In this document: piece by piece, positions 36,909-48,961 of the stretch
Position numbering within the stretch: position 1 is the stretch's first letter
How the letters are laid out: each line of letters starts with the position of its first letter
From: Prunella strophiata
Taxonomy: Eukaryota; Chordata; Aves; Passeriformes; Prunellidae
Assembly (NCBI GenBank): GCA_036583965.1
Contig: JAZBQD010000014.1
Location: forward strand, 44,945,490 to 45,009,489
Reading direction: 5' to 3'
Length of the DNA: 64,000 nt
The notes under the pieces: generated by a model
Database searches by the model: none
Seen by the model: the letters and a program-made list of their open reading frames with translations, nothing else
Told to the model about the DNA's origin: nothing
Made by a program: the position numbers and the translations under genes

Positions 36909-36930
36909 GGGAGAGGAGGGAAGGGAGGGG
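36909..36930 (+). other. Putative G-quadruplex motif
   Basis: Four G runs, GGG-agagga-GGG-aa-GGG-a-GGGG, have loops of 6, 2 and 1 bases and satisfy the usual G3+N1-7 rule. It is the only compact example I noticed in this AT-rich window. No transcription start is evident nearby. Confidence 0.75.
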
Positions 36931-37308
36931 AGAATAAAGATGGAGAAAATGTTCTGGAGCTATAAAGCAAAGGAGTAAGTACATAGGAGCACCTTTTAAA
37001 CCAGAGATATTTGTCCATGATAAATATTGTATTCAGAAAGGAACAACCAACAGTGATCTAGCATTAGAAGTAACCCTGGTAACATCAGATTGTATGTGTG
37101 GGAATCACAATGAGCAGTTTCTCCTTTTTTAATATAAAATAGAATTAGAACTTCATGGACTTTAAAAATCAAATTGAACTTTAACCATGAAAGAGATGAT
37201 TGAATCATACTAAAATTAACAGCCTTAACATTTCTTTTAAAATAGGATAGAATAAAAAAATTCTATTAAGATCCTTACATAATTTATTTTTAAATGTTTC
37301 AATTAAGT

Positions 37309-37505
37309 CATAGAATCATAAAATGGTTTGGGTTGGAAGGAACTTTAAGATCATCTAGTTCCAACACCCATGCCATGGACAGGGAACCAGGTTACTCAGA
37401 GCCCCATCCAATTTGGCTTTGAACACTTTCAGGGATGGGGAGTCCACAACTTCTTTGGGAAACAGTGTCTTCTCATCCTCACAGTAAAGGTTTCTTCTTA
37501 ATATG
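37309..37505 (-). mobile_element. CR1 LINE 3' end, minus strand
   Basis: Starting at 37309, catagaatcataaaatgg is the reversed CR1 terminal repeat. It is followed by 'gtttgggttggaaggaac', 'gatcatctagttccaac', 'cagagccccatcc' and 'ttgaacactttcagggatgggg', all hallmark words of CR1 3' UTRs in birds. The match weakens after 'tttcttcttaatatgg' near 37505. It is the least diverged CR1 in the window, though still clearly degraded. Confidence 0.95.
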
Positions 37506-39126
37506 GTTAGTGGTTTAACTCTTTAAATAAATCTTTAAATAAGTCTTGGTTTGGAAAAGTTAAATGTAAGATTGGAAATATTCTGGAGGATAAAGGGTAA
37601 GATGTGGAGGATTGTAAATGTCCTCACTATAATATTACTCCATCTGCTTAAAGGATTTCTCCTGGATGTTTAATCTCCAGAGAGAAGAAAAAGGCTGTGA
37701 CAGAACATGAGTTGTGATAAAAGAACTGCATTCGTTTATTGTGAGGTATGTTTTTGTTGTATGTCTAGTCTTGTATAAGCCTGTTCATTATGATAAGAAA
37801 TGTCATAATTTTCTCCATGCTGGACTCATACACACACAGCACTACCACCACCACCACCACCATGTTCCTCTATAACAAAATAACATTTGGTAAGAAGTAG
37901 TAAGAATGACTCTAGTGTAAATGAACAAGAAAAATCTCTAAAGATGTTTTCTTTCTGCTGCATCTTGGATAAGACATGCAGGAGAAAGGGGACTATGGTG
38001 TATGGCAAAAAATCCCTACATTTTATCAAGGTTGAATTTTGACAGATGAGTAGGAACCACATGAACAACTTTATTCCTCACAAGATTCACAGAAATCTGT
38101 TTCAGTAATTGCCCATTGTCTTCAAAAGCATCACAAGAAATATCCAAAGATCATTTTAAAAAGAATTTGAGATTGTTTTGGAAGGTTGCCAGTACTCAAG
38201 TGTGCAGAAACTCAGCCTTTTATTGTCCCAGCAGCCAGACAGTGCTGCAACACAGCTGTCATGGCAAAGAGAGAAGCATATGAGTGTAAGGAAACTGGCT
38301 CAGGTTCTGCATAAGCAAAGAGGAAAGGAGCAGTAGACAGAAAATGTTGAGGATAACAATGCCTTCATGAGGTGTTAACAAAGTGGAGGAGAGAACAGCT
38401 TGCTGAGATATAAATATCTTTAGGAGGACTTACTTGAACCTGGAACATAAAGCAGAAGGGCTACATCTATGAACTTACTAGTGAGAAGACAGGATACATG
38501 ACAATATGTTAGAGAGATAAGGCAAAAAATGGGGCAGAATGAAAGGATAAAAATACAGTATCTGATTGCATGATCCTTTGGCATCACAGACTGCAGCTTT
38601 CATTGGTCCCAAATGCACACAATTCAAGCTTCTATCTGTTGTAAAATTGTATGTGAAAGCACAAGGTGGTTTAGATCTTAATCAGTATTAGCAGCAGTGT
38701 GACAGGCTGGTTTTTTTTTTGCTTCACACTTCCACTAATTCCTAGACTTCATAATAGGTTTCTTCCCCTATGACACAGAATACTTTTAAAATGATTGACA
38801 GCAAATTTTATTATACTGTTAGTGGACTCAAAATTAATTTTAATCAAATGGGGTAGAAATGCTTTAGTTGTGTTTCCAATGTGTTGCTGCAGTTATATAC
38901 AAAGCTGCTAACTTATAATTTACTGCATATGCCAATTAGCATATTAATATTCAATATCTTTACAGAAAATGTATAAATAAATGTAAGATCTCAAAAACTG
39001 CTTCTTACAAATGTTAAATAAAGTATTTAAGGATGTAAAAGCAGAACAAGGATATCATCTGTGACAGGATATGGTCTACAAGTCAAAAAGTGATTTGCTT
39101 CAGAGACTAAAATAATGGCTATTTAA
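37506..39126. other. Unique AT-rich non-coding sequence
   Basis: I see no gene. The stretch contains (ACC)6 at 37844-37861 next to a short CA run (37830-37838). The 80-codon frame at 37826-38068 (minus) is a by-product of that repeat. Confidence 0.65.
37844..37861. repeat. (ACC)6 microsatellite
   Basis: Six ACC units, preceded by a (CA)4-like run. Reversed, the tract reads as a run of glycine codons in a minus-strand frame, which explains an apparent Gly-rich peptide there. Confidence 0.9.
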
Positions 39127-39645
39127 ATGTCTTCTGAATTCACTGAGCCAAATTTTTCATTATGGTTAAGTGACTCTAGTTCTGGGTTAGTCAGCAACAG
39201 AAATCAGTTGCTTTATTATTTATTTTGTTTGGAATTGGCTAGGATATGGGCCAACAATTCATTAAGCTGTTCCAGGGCTGGGTATCAGCAGCACAATTCC
39301 CATGTGGCTTGTTTTGGTTACATCTACTGGACAGATTCAGCAGAGAACACCCCAAATTATTTTCTTATGCAATCTTCATACATCAGTTATCCTTACAACA
39401 ATGCTGTAGGAAAGGTAATTATGATTGTCTTCATGAGTAGCCTCTTTCTTTGTCTTCTCTTATTTAATCTAGATCTGTGGTCTGGGGGGTTCAAAATCTT
39501 CACTGATTCCTTCCATTTGGTTTGTCTGCCTTTGCTCTCCAAGAAGTGGGTCAGTAAGACAGGGAGTGGAAAAAAAATCAGACTTCATTTCCTTCCTGCT
39601 CATAGAAATCGCTGCTTAATCTGGGACAAGAAGTGCTCTTCCTAG
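39127..39645 (+). other. 172-codon open frame, coding status doubtful
   Basis: An ATG at 39127 opens 172 codons without a stop, the longest frame here that is not explained by a GC-rich repeat. The predicted protein has a hydrophobic segment at residues 96-113 (KVIMIVFMSSLFLCLLLF) and a basic tail, but no signal peptide at its start and no family I recognise. Part of it (39375-39437) overlaps sequence that resembles a MIR SINE, which argues for chance. By rough reckoning, such a length in DNA of this composition is near the edge of what chance gives over 64 kb. It could also be a single large exon, but I see no convincing splice or poly-A context. Confidence 0.15.
39375..39437 (-). mobile_element. 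Possible MIR-type SINE remnant
   Basis: The stretch 'cagttatccttacaacaatgc', then 'tgtaggaaaggtaattatgatt', resembles the reversed core of MIR elements. That core has a conserved block reading roughly tcctcacaacaaccctatgaggtag followed by tactatta. The match is short and imperfect. MIR-like SINEs are ancient and occur as sparse relics in birds. Confidence 0.35.
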
Positions 39646-42600
39646 TGCAAAATAATCTAAACAGATGTGAACTGGTCCTTTGTCTATGCTACAGAAGGTT
39701 CTGTTTTACCTAAAGTGGTGAAACTTGCAGTTACATAACATTTTTTTAAAACTCTGATGCTTTGTTGAGAGAGATGAAGACTGACAAAATTTTTTAAGAA
39801 ATTAAGAGGACTATGCAGATGAAAAGACATAATTTGGTTGCCTAAACTTCTTGTCCCTGCGAAAACAAGCTGAAGAACTACCCACCACTAATTTTGACTG
39901 TGGTTTAGGGATTACAAATGACAAAGACTTCTATCTTTCAATTACTTGCTACATTTCAAAGCTTTTAAAAAATTTTCCAAAATTTTCACCTGAAAATAGA
40001 ACTTTACATAATATGAAAAAAATAGTCAGGAATTTGTGTGTCTGATTAAATTTCCAGGGACAACTTTGACTTACTCTACTTACTGTTACTCTGCTGTGTT
40101 TGGTAGAATACTTTGACAGTGCCAGCTGGAAACACTAAGGATATTTCATTAAAAGTAATATTCAAATAAACGGTAAATGGAAATTTAAAATTATATTTCA
40201 TTAATTTACAATGGTCTAAAATCTAAATTCCATGATTTATTTATCTACATTCTAAAAATTTTCACTGTGGTAGTTCTAGAGTTCTAGCTATTCAGAGGGT
40301 ACAAGTTCACTTAAATCTTGCCATAATGATATAGTAATGCCTCCAAAAGGAGCATATGCAATTTCTGTATTTTTGTATTAGTGTGAATTTGCATCCTAAC
40401 ATATAAATTCTCAGCAGAGAAGTCACAGACCCTGGAGACTTACTGTAGAATTTTTGAAAGGAGTATTTCAAAAGATTGCCTGACTAAGTCACGAAAGAAC
40501 AGCAGTTAATTACTAGTCTGACATAGTCTACACTCTTTACAAAAAGTCTCAGCATTTGAGAATAAGGCTAGACAGAAGCGTCTCTCATTCATTATATATC
40601 TGACTTAAAGATTCTCCTTCTTTGAAGACAGACATAATATCCCATCTCCCATAATCTTAAAGAATTTACTGCAAATTGTGATTATCTGACATGTAAGGAG
40701 TAAATTTTGCCAGAAAAGAGAAAAATGACTGGAATTGAATTTGGAATTTCTTGACTGAGGAGTGTCTGATGCGCATCTGACTATATAACAGAAATACTTT
40801 TTTCAGCTATAAAAGTAACACTTTTTCAGTAGCATAATGTAGCCTAATTTCTGAGGTTGTAATTTTAAAACAAAATTAAAAAGTATATGTTTGTGGCATC
40901 ATAATGATTCCTTACACTGTCCAATGACAGGGATAAGCCAGGTAGGGCTAATCTCATTAATGGCTTGGCACCTTCCACAGAGATGAGTCTGTGGAAGGAG
41001 GAGGTGAAATAAGGAGCTCAGAATGGGTTACTGACAGCAGGACACTGCTGCACTGAGGGATTTCCTTAACATATTTGAAGAAAAATACAAACCCTAAAGG
41101 TAATAGACTGGAATCTGCCACACTGTTCAACTTGTTCTCCCTTCTCCCAGCACATCATCTTTGTCTTTCCTCAATGTTCCCACTTGAGTGTTCTTCACCT
41201 GTTAACAACTGGGAGTCTGTCCAGCATGTTGCTTTTTACTCTGATACTGCAAGGAATTATTGGAAATATCTTGGTCCTTAATCTTGCCTCTTATCTATGG
41301 CAAAGAGATAAGGTTACCTTCCATATCCACAAGTAAGAATTAATTAGAAAGATTCTTCACTCTTATGGGATGTCCTTTACAAAAATAAAACATTTTGGAC
41401 CTCATTTCCATAAAGTTGTTGACCTGTACTTTAGTTCAATTTTCTAATGGGACTATACTAAACTGTGTGACTCAGGAGAATCTTGAATCTTTTAAGAGTA
41501 GACCTTTGAGGAGTAGCTCTAGACTCAGAGAATCTGCAATAAATCTCTTCTGTTGAGTCCATCCATATATAAAAATTTGCCAATATGTGGAATAGTTTTC
41601 CTAAAGGTCTAGAAGAAAGCTCAACTGTACCTAAAGTTGCAGTGATTCTAAAACCTATTTTAATTATTTTTTTTGGATGTCAATTTGTTAAGTAGGCTTA
41701 ATACCACACCTAGAATTTCTAATTTTACTATGAAAAATGATTAAATTACAATTGTTTTCTCTAAGTTTTCTGTCCTGCTAAAAGAATAATATTCTCTTCC
41801 TAGCTGTGGACAGTCACTTCTCTACACAGTGTATTTGAAAGTTGGAAAAATCAACTATATTTAAAACAAAGGTTACAATATAAGGTTGTTGTGGTCTTTT
41901 TTTTTGTTTGTTTTGTTTCTGAAGTGATTTATTTGATGAATCCTTTGCCAATAATATTTTCCTTTAAAGAGACATTTCTGTAGACTTTTTGTAATAGAAG
42001 TGAAAGAAAAATATGAAATATTTGTATTTTCTGGAGTGAAATTATCTGAGCAACAAGTCTGAAAGTTAATTAAACAATTCTGTGGGAAAACATTTGGAGA
42101 ATCTTAAAAAAATCCCTCTGGTGATTAGAAGTCTGAATAAGAGCAAAGGGAATTTGTGGATTGTTGTTAAACTTTCAAAGTAGTGTCTTAGAACATTTAA
42201 AAGTCTTCTGACATTTGAAACTTTTAAGACCTACCCACAAGGGTTACTTGCCGTGCTAAGGAATATATTAGACAGAATAATCCTTAAAATAAATTATGAT
42301 AGTCAGTTGAATTTGATTATGCTGACTGAATTAAAATAATTAATTCAAAGAAAATATTCACTCCAGAATGCCAAGAGGAAACTCTGAATCACTATATTTC
42401 ATGCAACAAAACTTAGTTTGCATAAATATAGCTGAACATTGCATAAGTAGTATATGAGGGACAATGCAGGGAGAAAAAAACAAAGTGATTTAAAATGCAT
42501 TTTGATGTGACTGCTCAGTTGATGGCTGAAAGAACTGATGATTTTTAGGCCATCTCAGTGGCTCTGGGCTTATTAGTTATTATCCAGAGACTGAAATGCT

Positions 42601-43834
42601 AAACATAAGGACATTTGTGTGATTTTACACACCCAAACCAGCTCCATATTTGTCTACATTCCAACACAAATATTAGCAAGAAAGTATGGTCCTGATCACT
42701 TTCAGTCACTTTGCCCTGAATTAAACCCCAAGTAAGCCATTTCCTTTCTGCCCACCTCCCTTCAGTGAGAGAGTGACAAAGCAGAGACTTTAACTGTTTA
42801 ATAACAAAAGTATTCAAAAAGAGAAGTGCTTTACACACAACTTTATCAGTTGTGACTTATAGTACTTTGCAAGTTCATAAAGTAACACCTCAGAAGCTTA
42901 GGGGGGAAAAAAGCTAAGGAATTTTAATATTGGAATGTCATTTTCTGAGAATAATATCTCATGAATTTTGGAGCACTTTTTGCTTCTGCAATTCACAGAG
43001 ACAGCAAACATGACTATATGGTATTGGAAAAAGTGGCTTGAGGAAGAATGGGGGGACATGTTAAGTTAGGAAACATGGATAAAAAGACTGTGTGTGTTCT
43101 TAAACCAGAAGAAAGATTTTGATGAAGCAGCTTACTGTTACATTTAAATTAAACACCAGGATTAATGAATAGTTATAGGGTCTTATGATATTTGTGGAGA
43201 AAAAATTTCTAGCCCCATATGGTTCCAAATATGGCTGATCTTTAAAAATTAATTCACTGGCTAGTATTAGATTTCTTCTGTAGTCAGTTTTATTTAGAAA
43301 GCAACTCAAAGGGTTATTCCTGTTTTGTCATTATAAATTAATAAATACCATGGTCCACAAGTGGGGAAATAACCAGCAAAGGTTTGATAAAGGTGGACAC
43401 AAAAAGCTTTAAAAACAAAAATTATCTCTGTAATGTGTAACTGCAGGGAACAAAGTTATGGTAGCAGGCTGGAAGCACAGCTAAAATAGCAGACTATGTA
43501 AAGATCCTGTTCTGAAGATAGTAACTTGGGGTGTTTGACCCTGCAGAGCTAGTAAAAATTCTCACATTCTTCAGAGAGCAAGAGAGTCTCTACTGAGATT
43601 CCTCTTATGTGAAAGTCCTCATGAGAAAAAAAAAATCCTCCAGGTTGCTCTCTCCTGACACAAGTAGATACACAGATGGTTGGGCCTTAACAACTTGTTT
43701 GGTCATACTGGAAGAACATTCCTTATTATCAGGTTGGATGTGACTTCATGAGCACTATCATAGGAAGGGTGATGTGGTTTGAATGGTAATGTTGTTTGAC
43801 AACACATTATAATTTAAATTTTATTAAGGCAGTG
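39646..43834. other. Unique AT-rich non-coding sequence
   Basis: No gene is visible. The only clear structure is an 11-bp hairpin at 40971-40998. Open frames stay below 80 codons and match nothing I know. Confidence 0.6.
40971..40998. repeat. 11-bp perfect hairpin
   Basis: CCTTCCACAGA (40971-40981) pairs with TCTGTGGAAGG (40988-40998) across the loop gatgag. No U-run follows, and nothing around it suggests a terminator or transposon end. Confidence 0.95.
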
Positions 43835-44200
43835 AGAAAGATGAGGAACTATGCACAGACACAGTGCCTTACCCGGTCACTGACACCAATCATGGGACTG
43901 TAAGTGGTGCCACGGTGGACTGTCAGGGACATAAGGTTGGGGTCATCTTATTCATCCTGATGTTGGGTAAAGTGCAGGGTGTCATGGAGGAGGGTGCCAG
44001 TGTTCTAAACATATGAATATATTATAATATTTTGGTCGACTGCTACCTCACCAGAGGTGCAGAACTACCTAAGACCAATTTCTAGCTGTCAGTCCCCTGT
44101 AGATATTCTGGACTGTAGAGGTCCAGAGAAGCTGATTTTAGTTGTGGCATGGATGGTGCATTCCTGCTCCAACCAATAAACTTTAACTGCTCAGCATGTA
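43835..44200. other. GC-raised block of unknown origin
   Basis: Words such as 'ccttacccggtcactg', 'gtgccacggtggactg' and 'catggaggagggtgccag' stand out against AT-rich flanks, and CpG sites are locally more frequent. A hexamer AATAAA occurs near the right edge (within 'ccaataaacttt', about 44175). This could be a decayed LTR or an unrelated old insertion, but I cannot assign it to a family and see no terminal repeats. Confidence 0.35.
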
Positions 44201-47200
44201 TTTTCTTTAGTAACAAACAGACCTGGAAGTCTTAAAGAATGACTTGCAATTTTTTGAATGCTTTCAAGTTGTTATATAAAGTGCCTGGAAGATTAATGGC
44301 TTTCATGATTCATATGATGAGAGTAAGAAACTTCTTCCTCAACTGCTGTGCTATCAGTTAGTTTGACCCAATTGTACTGACAATTTCTCCTACTGCTCAG
44401 ATCTTGCACCTTGTCTCTTCCTTATAGACTGAATCTCATCAAAACTCTCCCAAAACTCTAGGCAGTTGACTTTACTAATGTCCATTCATAACCCTGAACC
44501 TCAAAAAGCAAAGTATTTGTGCTGACTCTCAAAATACAGTCTACATTAGCCATATCTTGAAAAATTGAAAGTAACTCTCTCAGTATGATTACAAATGCAG
44601 TGCTTGGCTACTGAGGTGACTGTAAAATTAACAGACTAATTTCTAGGAAACCAAAGGCAACCTTTTGATCATTTAAATCATAATGTGATGGCAAATGCTA
44701 CTGAATAGGTGCTGCTGATAGACAGCAGAGAGGTACTGGACAATAGGGCAGCTCATCAGCTTTTGTTCTATAAAAATTTTTCTGTGAATGTCTCCAGAGT
44801 TTCATCCAGGAAGGATTGAGTAGGAGAAAGGGATAATTCTGTCTTTAAGCATAAACATGGCATTGTGTGCATTTCCTCTCAGGCTCACTCTCTCAGCTTG
44901 GACATGTGGTAGTTACATCCCCTTCTCACCCTTTGGTGTGGAGAGCAACAGGATAAATGTCCTGACTTCTATTTTAAGTATCCATAGAGGCTCCTTAGAA
45001 AGACAGGAATGTCAGCAAGATCTCCCTGTACTTTAAACTGTTACCTAAGTAAAGTCTGGTGGATCTACAGCACTGCTCTCTTTCAGGCACGCTTCCATAG
45101 TCAGGTGTGTGTTGCTACAGGGGCACTGAGGATCCTCTTGGAATTTTGAACCTGTGCTGTGACACCTTAGGAGAGACAGCTGAGTCTGCTGAAACCTTTC
45201 TGCAGTGATTATAGTGTCTGTAGGTTCAGACAGGCTGTGCAGCACAAGATACAGGAGGGCTGAATCTTCATATTTTATTTAAAATTCTCTAAAGCAGTAT
45301 TTTTTCCTTTAAACTCAAAGTTTGAGATCTTAATATATTATAATAACCAGGGTTGCCAGGTATGGACCTATGTTTCCTGCACCTTTATTAAGTAAGATCT
45401 GGATGGGATTTTCCTTCACCCGGACAAGAATTCTGACATCAAGATTCTTGACCGGAGATCAGAGTACTCTGGTGCTGGATGATGTTGCAAGCCTATTTAT
45501 GGCCTAAACAGCCACAAACCAGCAAATGCTTCATATTTTGCTCCTCATCTCTGTTACTGGTACCTAAAAGCAGCATCAAAATTTCTAAATGTTCGTATAT
45601 GCCTTGTGCTTTTTTAAGAGTGTTGAGCACATTCCACCCACAAAAAGCATAATCTGCTCCAACTTCTTCATTCTACTAGATTTTCTTGAATATTTCAAAA
45701 TGAATAAATTTCTAAACCCATCTTGAATAATTGTTTCTATCACAGTAACCATCTTAAAATATGTACGTAAAATTGAGTTGTCAGAGTATATTGTGTTACA
45801 GCATGAAGAATGTTATTTACCACTGCCCTACTCTTCTTCTCATAATTCTGCTTCCTACTGGTTTTCTAATAGCTTTTACATTTCTTCAATTGTCAACTGC
45901 AAGTTGAATATATATGCATATTGATATTACAGTAATAAGAACACATAAAAATCCGAGCTATTTTTATTGCCTATTACTTTCTTTTCCTAGTGTATTGCTT
46001 AAAAAAAATATTTATGCTTTAGGCATAGGCAGGCATAAATAAACCAGTTTATACACGTGTAGACATATATGTTCTCTTGCAATAATTGTAAGTGGCATTA
46101 CAAGGTCACAGGCTTTGAGAAAAGAAGGAATTTCAGCAAGGAAATCCATATAAATACCACTTTTATTTTTCTCAGAATTCACAGTCATGTAAAAAGAACT
46201 GGATAGGTAATGTGCTTTGTTTTCCATTTTTTTGTATGTCACTAGTAGGGTTTTTCCAGCAATGAAAAAAATGGGTCACATTCATTATTTCAAAACTGCA
46301 TTTTTTTTTCTTCTGCACTGAATTACTGAGGCATATTACAGAACTGACAGGAACACCACTTGCAACATAGTGGTAATGAAAATAAAATAAAGCTGCCTTA
46401 TATTTTGTTCTTTTTCTCTCATCAGAAACCAATATTGTTGAGCATTGGTGAGCTCTAGAAAACCCTTTTCTCTTGCGCGATAGGTTTATCTTTCCTTTCA
46501 CTTATTAGAATCACCCATTTTTCACCTCATTTTATCTGCTTGTTACTTAGCAATAAATCTCATTGCAATCCAATGTTAAACCCAGTTTTTCAATCTCAAA
46601 GCATACAAACAGTGCTCACTCTTTCTGAAGGAGGATTCTGAAGCTAAAGGAAAAATATTGAAGAACAGTGTTACCCTCTAGTCCTTCTTTAGAGCAACTT
46701 TTAACGTAATGACCTGTTTACGGAATGCCTGTACTCACAACACCTATACAAAATATATTTTTGTCCCCAAATTAGGAAGTTGTATCTTGAAATTTCATAA
46801 AAGGGTAAGAATAAATTGGTTAATTTATTGGCATTGGTTAATTTATCTTGCACAGTAGCCACTACGAGGGACTTAATCAAGAGTTCTGTTATGGAATCAA
46901 AGCTGCTGTTTCCTAGAATAATATTTAAAAGTGATTGGATGTAGAATGCTGCCTACTGTCAGTCAAAGATTCATTCCAGTTGAACTTTATTGGCAAAGAA
47001 TGATAAAATTTTATCTTCATACACAGTAAACTTTACATTGCAGTGCCTAAAACCACAAAATGAATTACACATCTAGGCATCACCTCAGTGGCAATTTAAG
47101 CAGCTAAGCTCAGTAATGACACTGTAAATGCATCATCTTCGGAGCAATCTAATTCATATATTCCCTTTCCAGCCATTTATTACAGCATTCATGCATTTTA

Positions 47201-48761
47201 CATTTCTGTATATTCCATTCAAATGAAAATGTTTTCCTTCTAGTCTTTCAAAGGACATTTTAGACTTGTGTTGCCATTGTGGTTTATATTCTTGCTCTGG
47301 TCCCTTAAGTTTAAATGCTCTTGTGTGTTGAATAGGGTATTACAAACCTAGACAGTAAAATGCAAACCACAAACACTAAAATTCAACTAGATCTAATACT
47401 TAACTCTCTTCCTCCATCACCACCTCTCCCCCTCCTTTTTTGTTGATTATAGAAAAACTTTTCCCTTCTTAATAGGTCTGTTTAAATTCTTGTGCAAAAT
47501 TATTTGGAAGGTAGGTGTTTTGATGCATTAAAGAAATTACACTTTTCTAAATCAGGCAATGAAAGTAGTCAATAAGTGTTCAAATGTGTCTAAGCTAGAA
47601 ATTTCATGCCTATATTTCAATAGTATTACTGAATCTGTAGGGGTGAAACTGCTCTCTTTTTCATTAAAAATGGTATTGCTAATGACTTAGCTGAAGACAG
47701 TGTTGGTCGTTAATGCTTAGTAAACGTTAGTTGTTTTACATGATTTGGAACATACTTTAGTACATCATTTTCATTGTTGCCATTTTAAATTTCTTTCCAT
47801 TCTACCACTGTCTCCTAATGCCATTAACATTAAGAAGATGTTTGTCAAGGATACAATTTTAAGGACACCTTATGGCACATAGGCCTCATTAAGGGCTTTT
47901 GAAATACAGAATACTAATGAAAGCCCCTTGTGGCAAGACATTTAGTTAAGGACCCATGCAGCTTAGGATGTCTCAGTTTAAGATATTACTGCTGATGATG
48001 CAGACAGACTCATTTAAAAAAGTATCTGTTCAGTTCCAGCAAACTCAGTTTTGGCAATAAAGATGAGGCCCAACAAATTCACAGATTCACAGGAAAAAAT
48101 AAAATAAAAATATAAAAATGTATTTAATTTTCTTTCTATAAATTAATTAAAGAGACACTACAGTAAATATCATCCATACACTGGATGAATCACAAGTTTG
48201 CAATATTTGGTTTGAATCCCTGTTAACTCTCCTTTCCAGCAATTGCAATTAAATTTCCATTTTAATAGAATACAATTTCAGTCATAAAACTACTGTGCAA
48301 GCTCTGCCTATAGCACTTCAAGCCAAAAGGCCCATACTTGTTCGTTACAGAGCAGTGCTTTGCTTGGACACTCATGGTATGTGTTTCTGGAATCTGAATT
48401 CTTGATAGCCTTCTACTGGTTTCAGATCTATAATTGGTTGCTAGAACCACTAAAGAGTAGAACTGCATGCTTATGGGGTCAAGCAAAAGTTAAATGAGGA
48501 TTTTGGGGTTACTACTACTGCATAAACAAAAGGCAATTGGGATTAAGTGTCATCTAATGTGTTTCAGACTTCCATACCACCCTCTGGCCAGCCTTCCAGC
48601 ACTTCTGTGACCACAGTGACTGTATCAAATCCTGTGTGACTGCATGCTTATCCTTTCTTTAACCTCTTTTCAAGGTGTTTTCTGTCAGAGGTAGGGCACC
48701 ATCAGAAGCAGGAAAACAGAACAGACAGATCCTTCATCTGAGGCCATGACTATCTCACATT
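44201..48761. other. Unique AT-rich non-coding sequence
   Basis: I recognise no gene. Local structures are an imperfect 12-bp hairpin at 45420-45455, a 9-bp inverted pair at 46009-46041 and a short imperfect duplication (attggttaattta) at 46815-46845. Bases 47080-47300 and 47800-47990 are balanced, non-repetitive sequence that could be conserved non-coding DNA, which cannot be judged from one genome. Confidence 0.6.
45420..45455. repeat. 12-bp imperfect hairpin with CCGG ends
   Basis: CCGGACAAGAAT (45420-45431) pairs with ATTCTTGACCGG (45444-45455) at 11 of 12 positions, across a 12-base spacer. Two CCGG sites in such a CpG-poor region make the pair conspicuous. Confidence 0.9.
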
Positions 48762-48961
48762 ATTTTCTTATGTTGGTTCTCTTTTCTCCCTGTTTGCTGT
48801 TTGCTGTAACAAATAACCACTCTTTATAGAAAGTTTTCCATAAAACAGACAGTGACTACAGATTTTCTTATGTTGGTTCTCTTTTCTCCCTGTTTGCTGT
48901 TTGCTGTAACAAATAACCTCTCTTTATAGAAAGATTTCCATAAAACAGACAGTGACTACAG
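48762..48961. repeat. 100-bp tandem duplication, two copies
   Basis: Bases 48762-48861 and 48862-48961 are the same 100-base unit repeated head to tail. I count two substitutions (aaccac/aacctc and aagttttcc/aagatttcc). Identity carries on for two bases into the right flank and then stops, so there are exactly two units. Inside the unit the heptamer tgtttgc is itself doubled. The near-identity shows a recent duplication or a polymorphic minisatellite, rather than an old repeat. Confidence 0.97.

Larger units (their letters stand above)
31981..37308. other. Unique AT-rich non-coding sequence with simple repeats
   Basis: No gene is visible. Overlapping small frames at 32609-32917 and 32963-33288 arise around the (AAGC/AAAC) simple repeat and show no domain. 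The segment also holds a T/G-rich low-complexity tract, a 15-bp repeat with an inverted copy and a G-quadruplex-like motif, each listed separately. Confidence 0.6.

Noticed and set aside
48762..48961. Repeat array as possible CRISPR or satellite
   Set aside because: There are only two adjoining 100-bp copies and no spacers. The rest of the window is vertebrate nuclear DNA.
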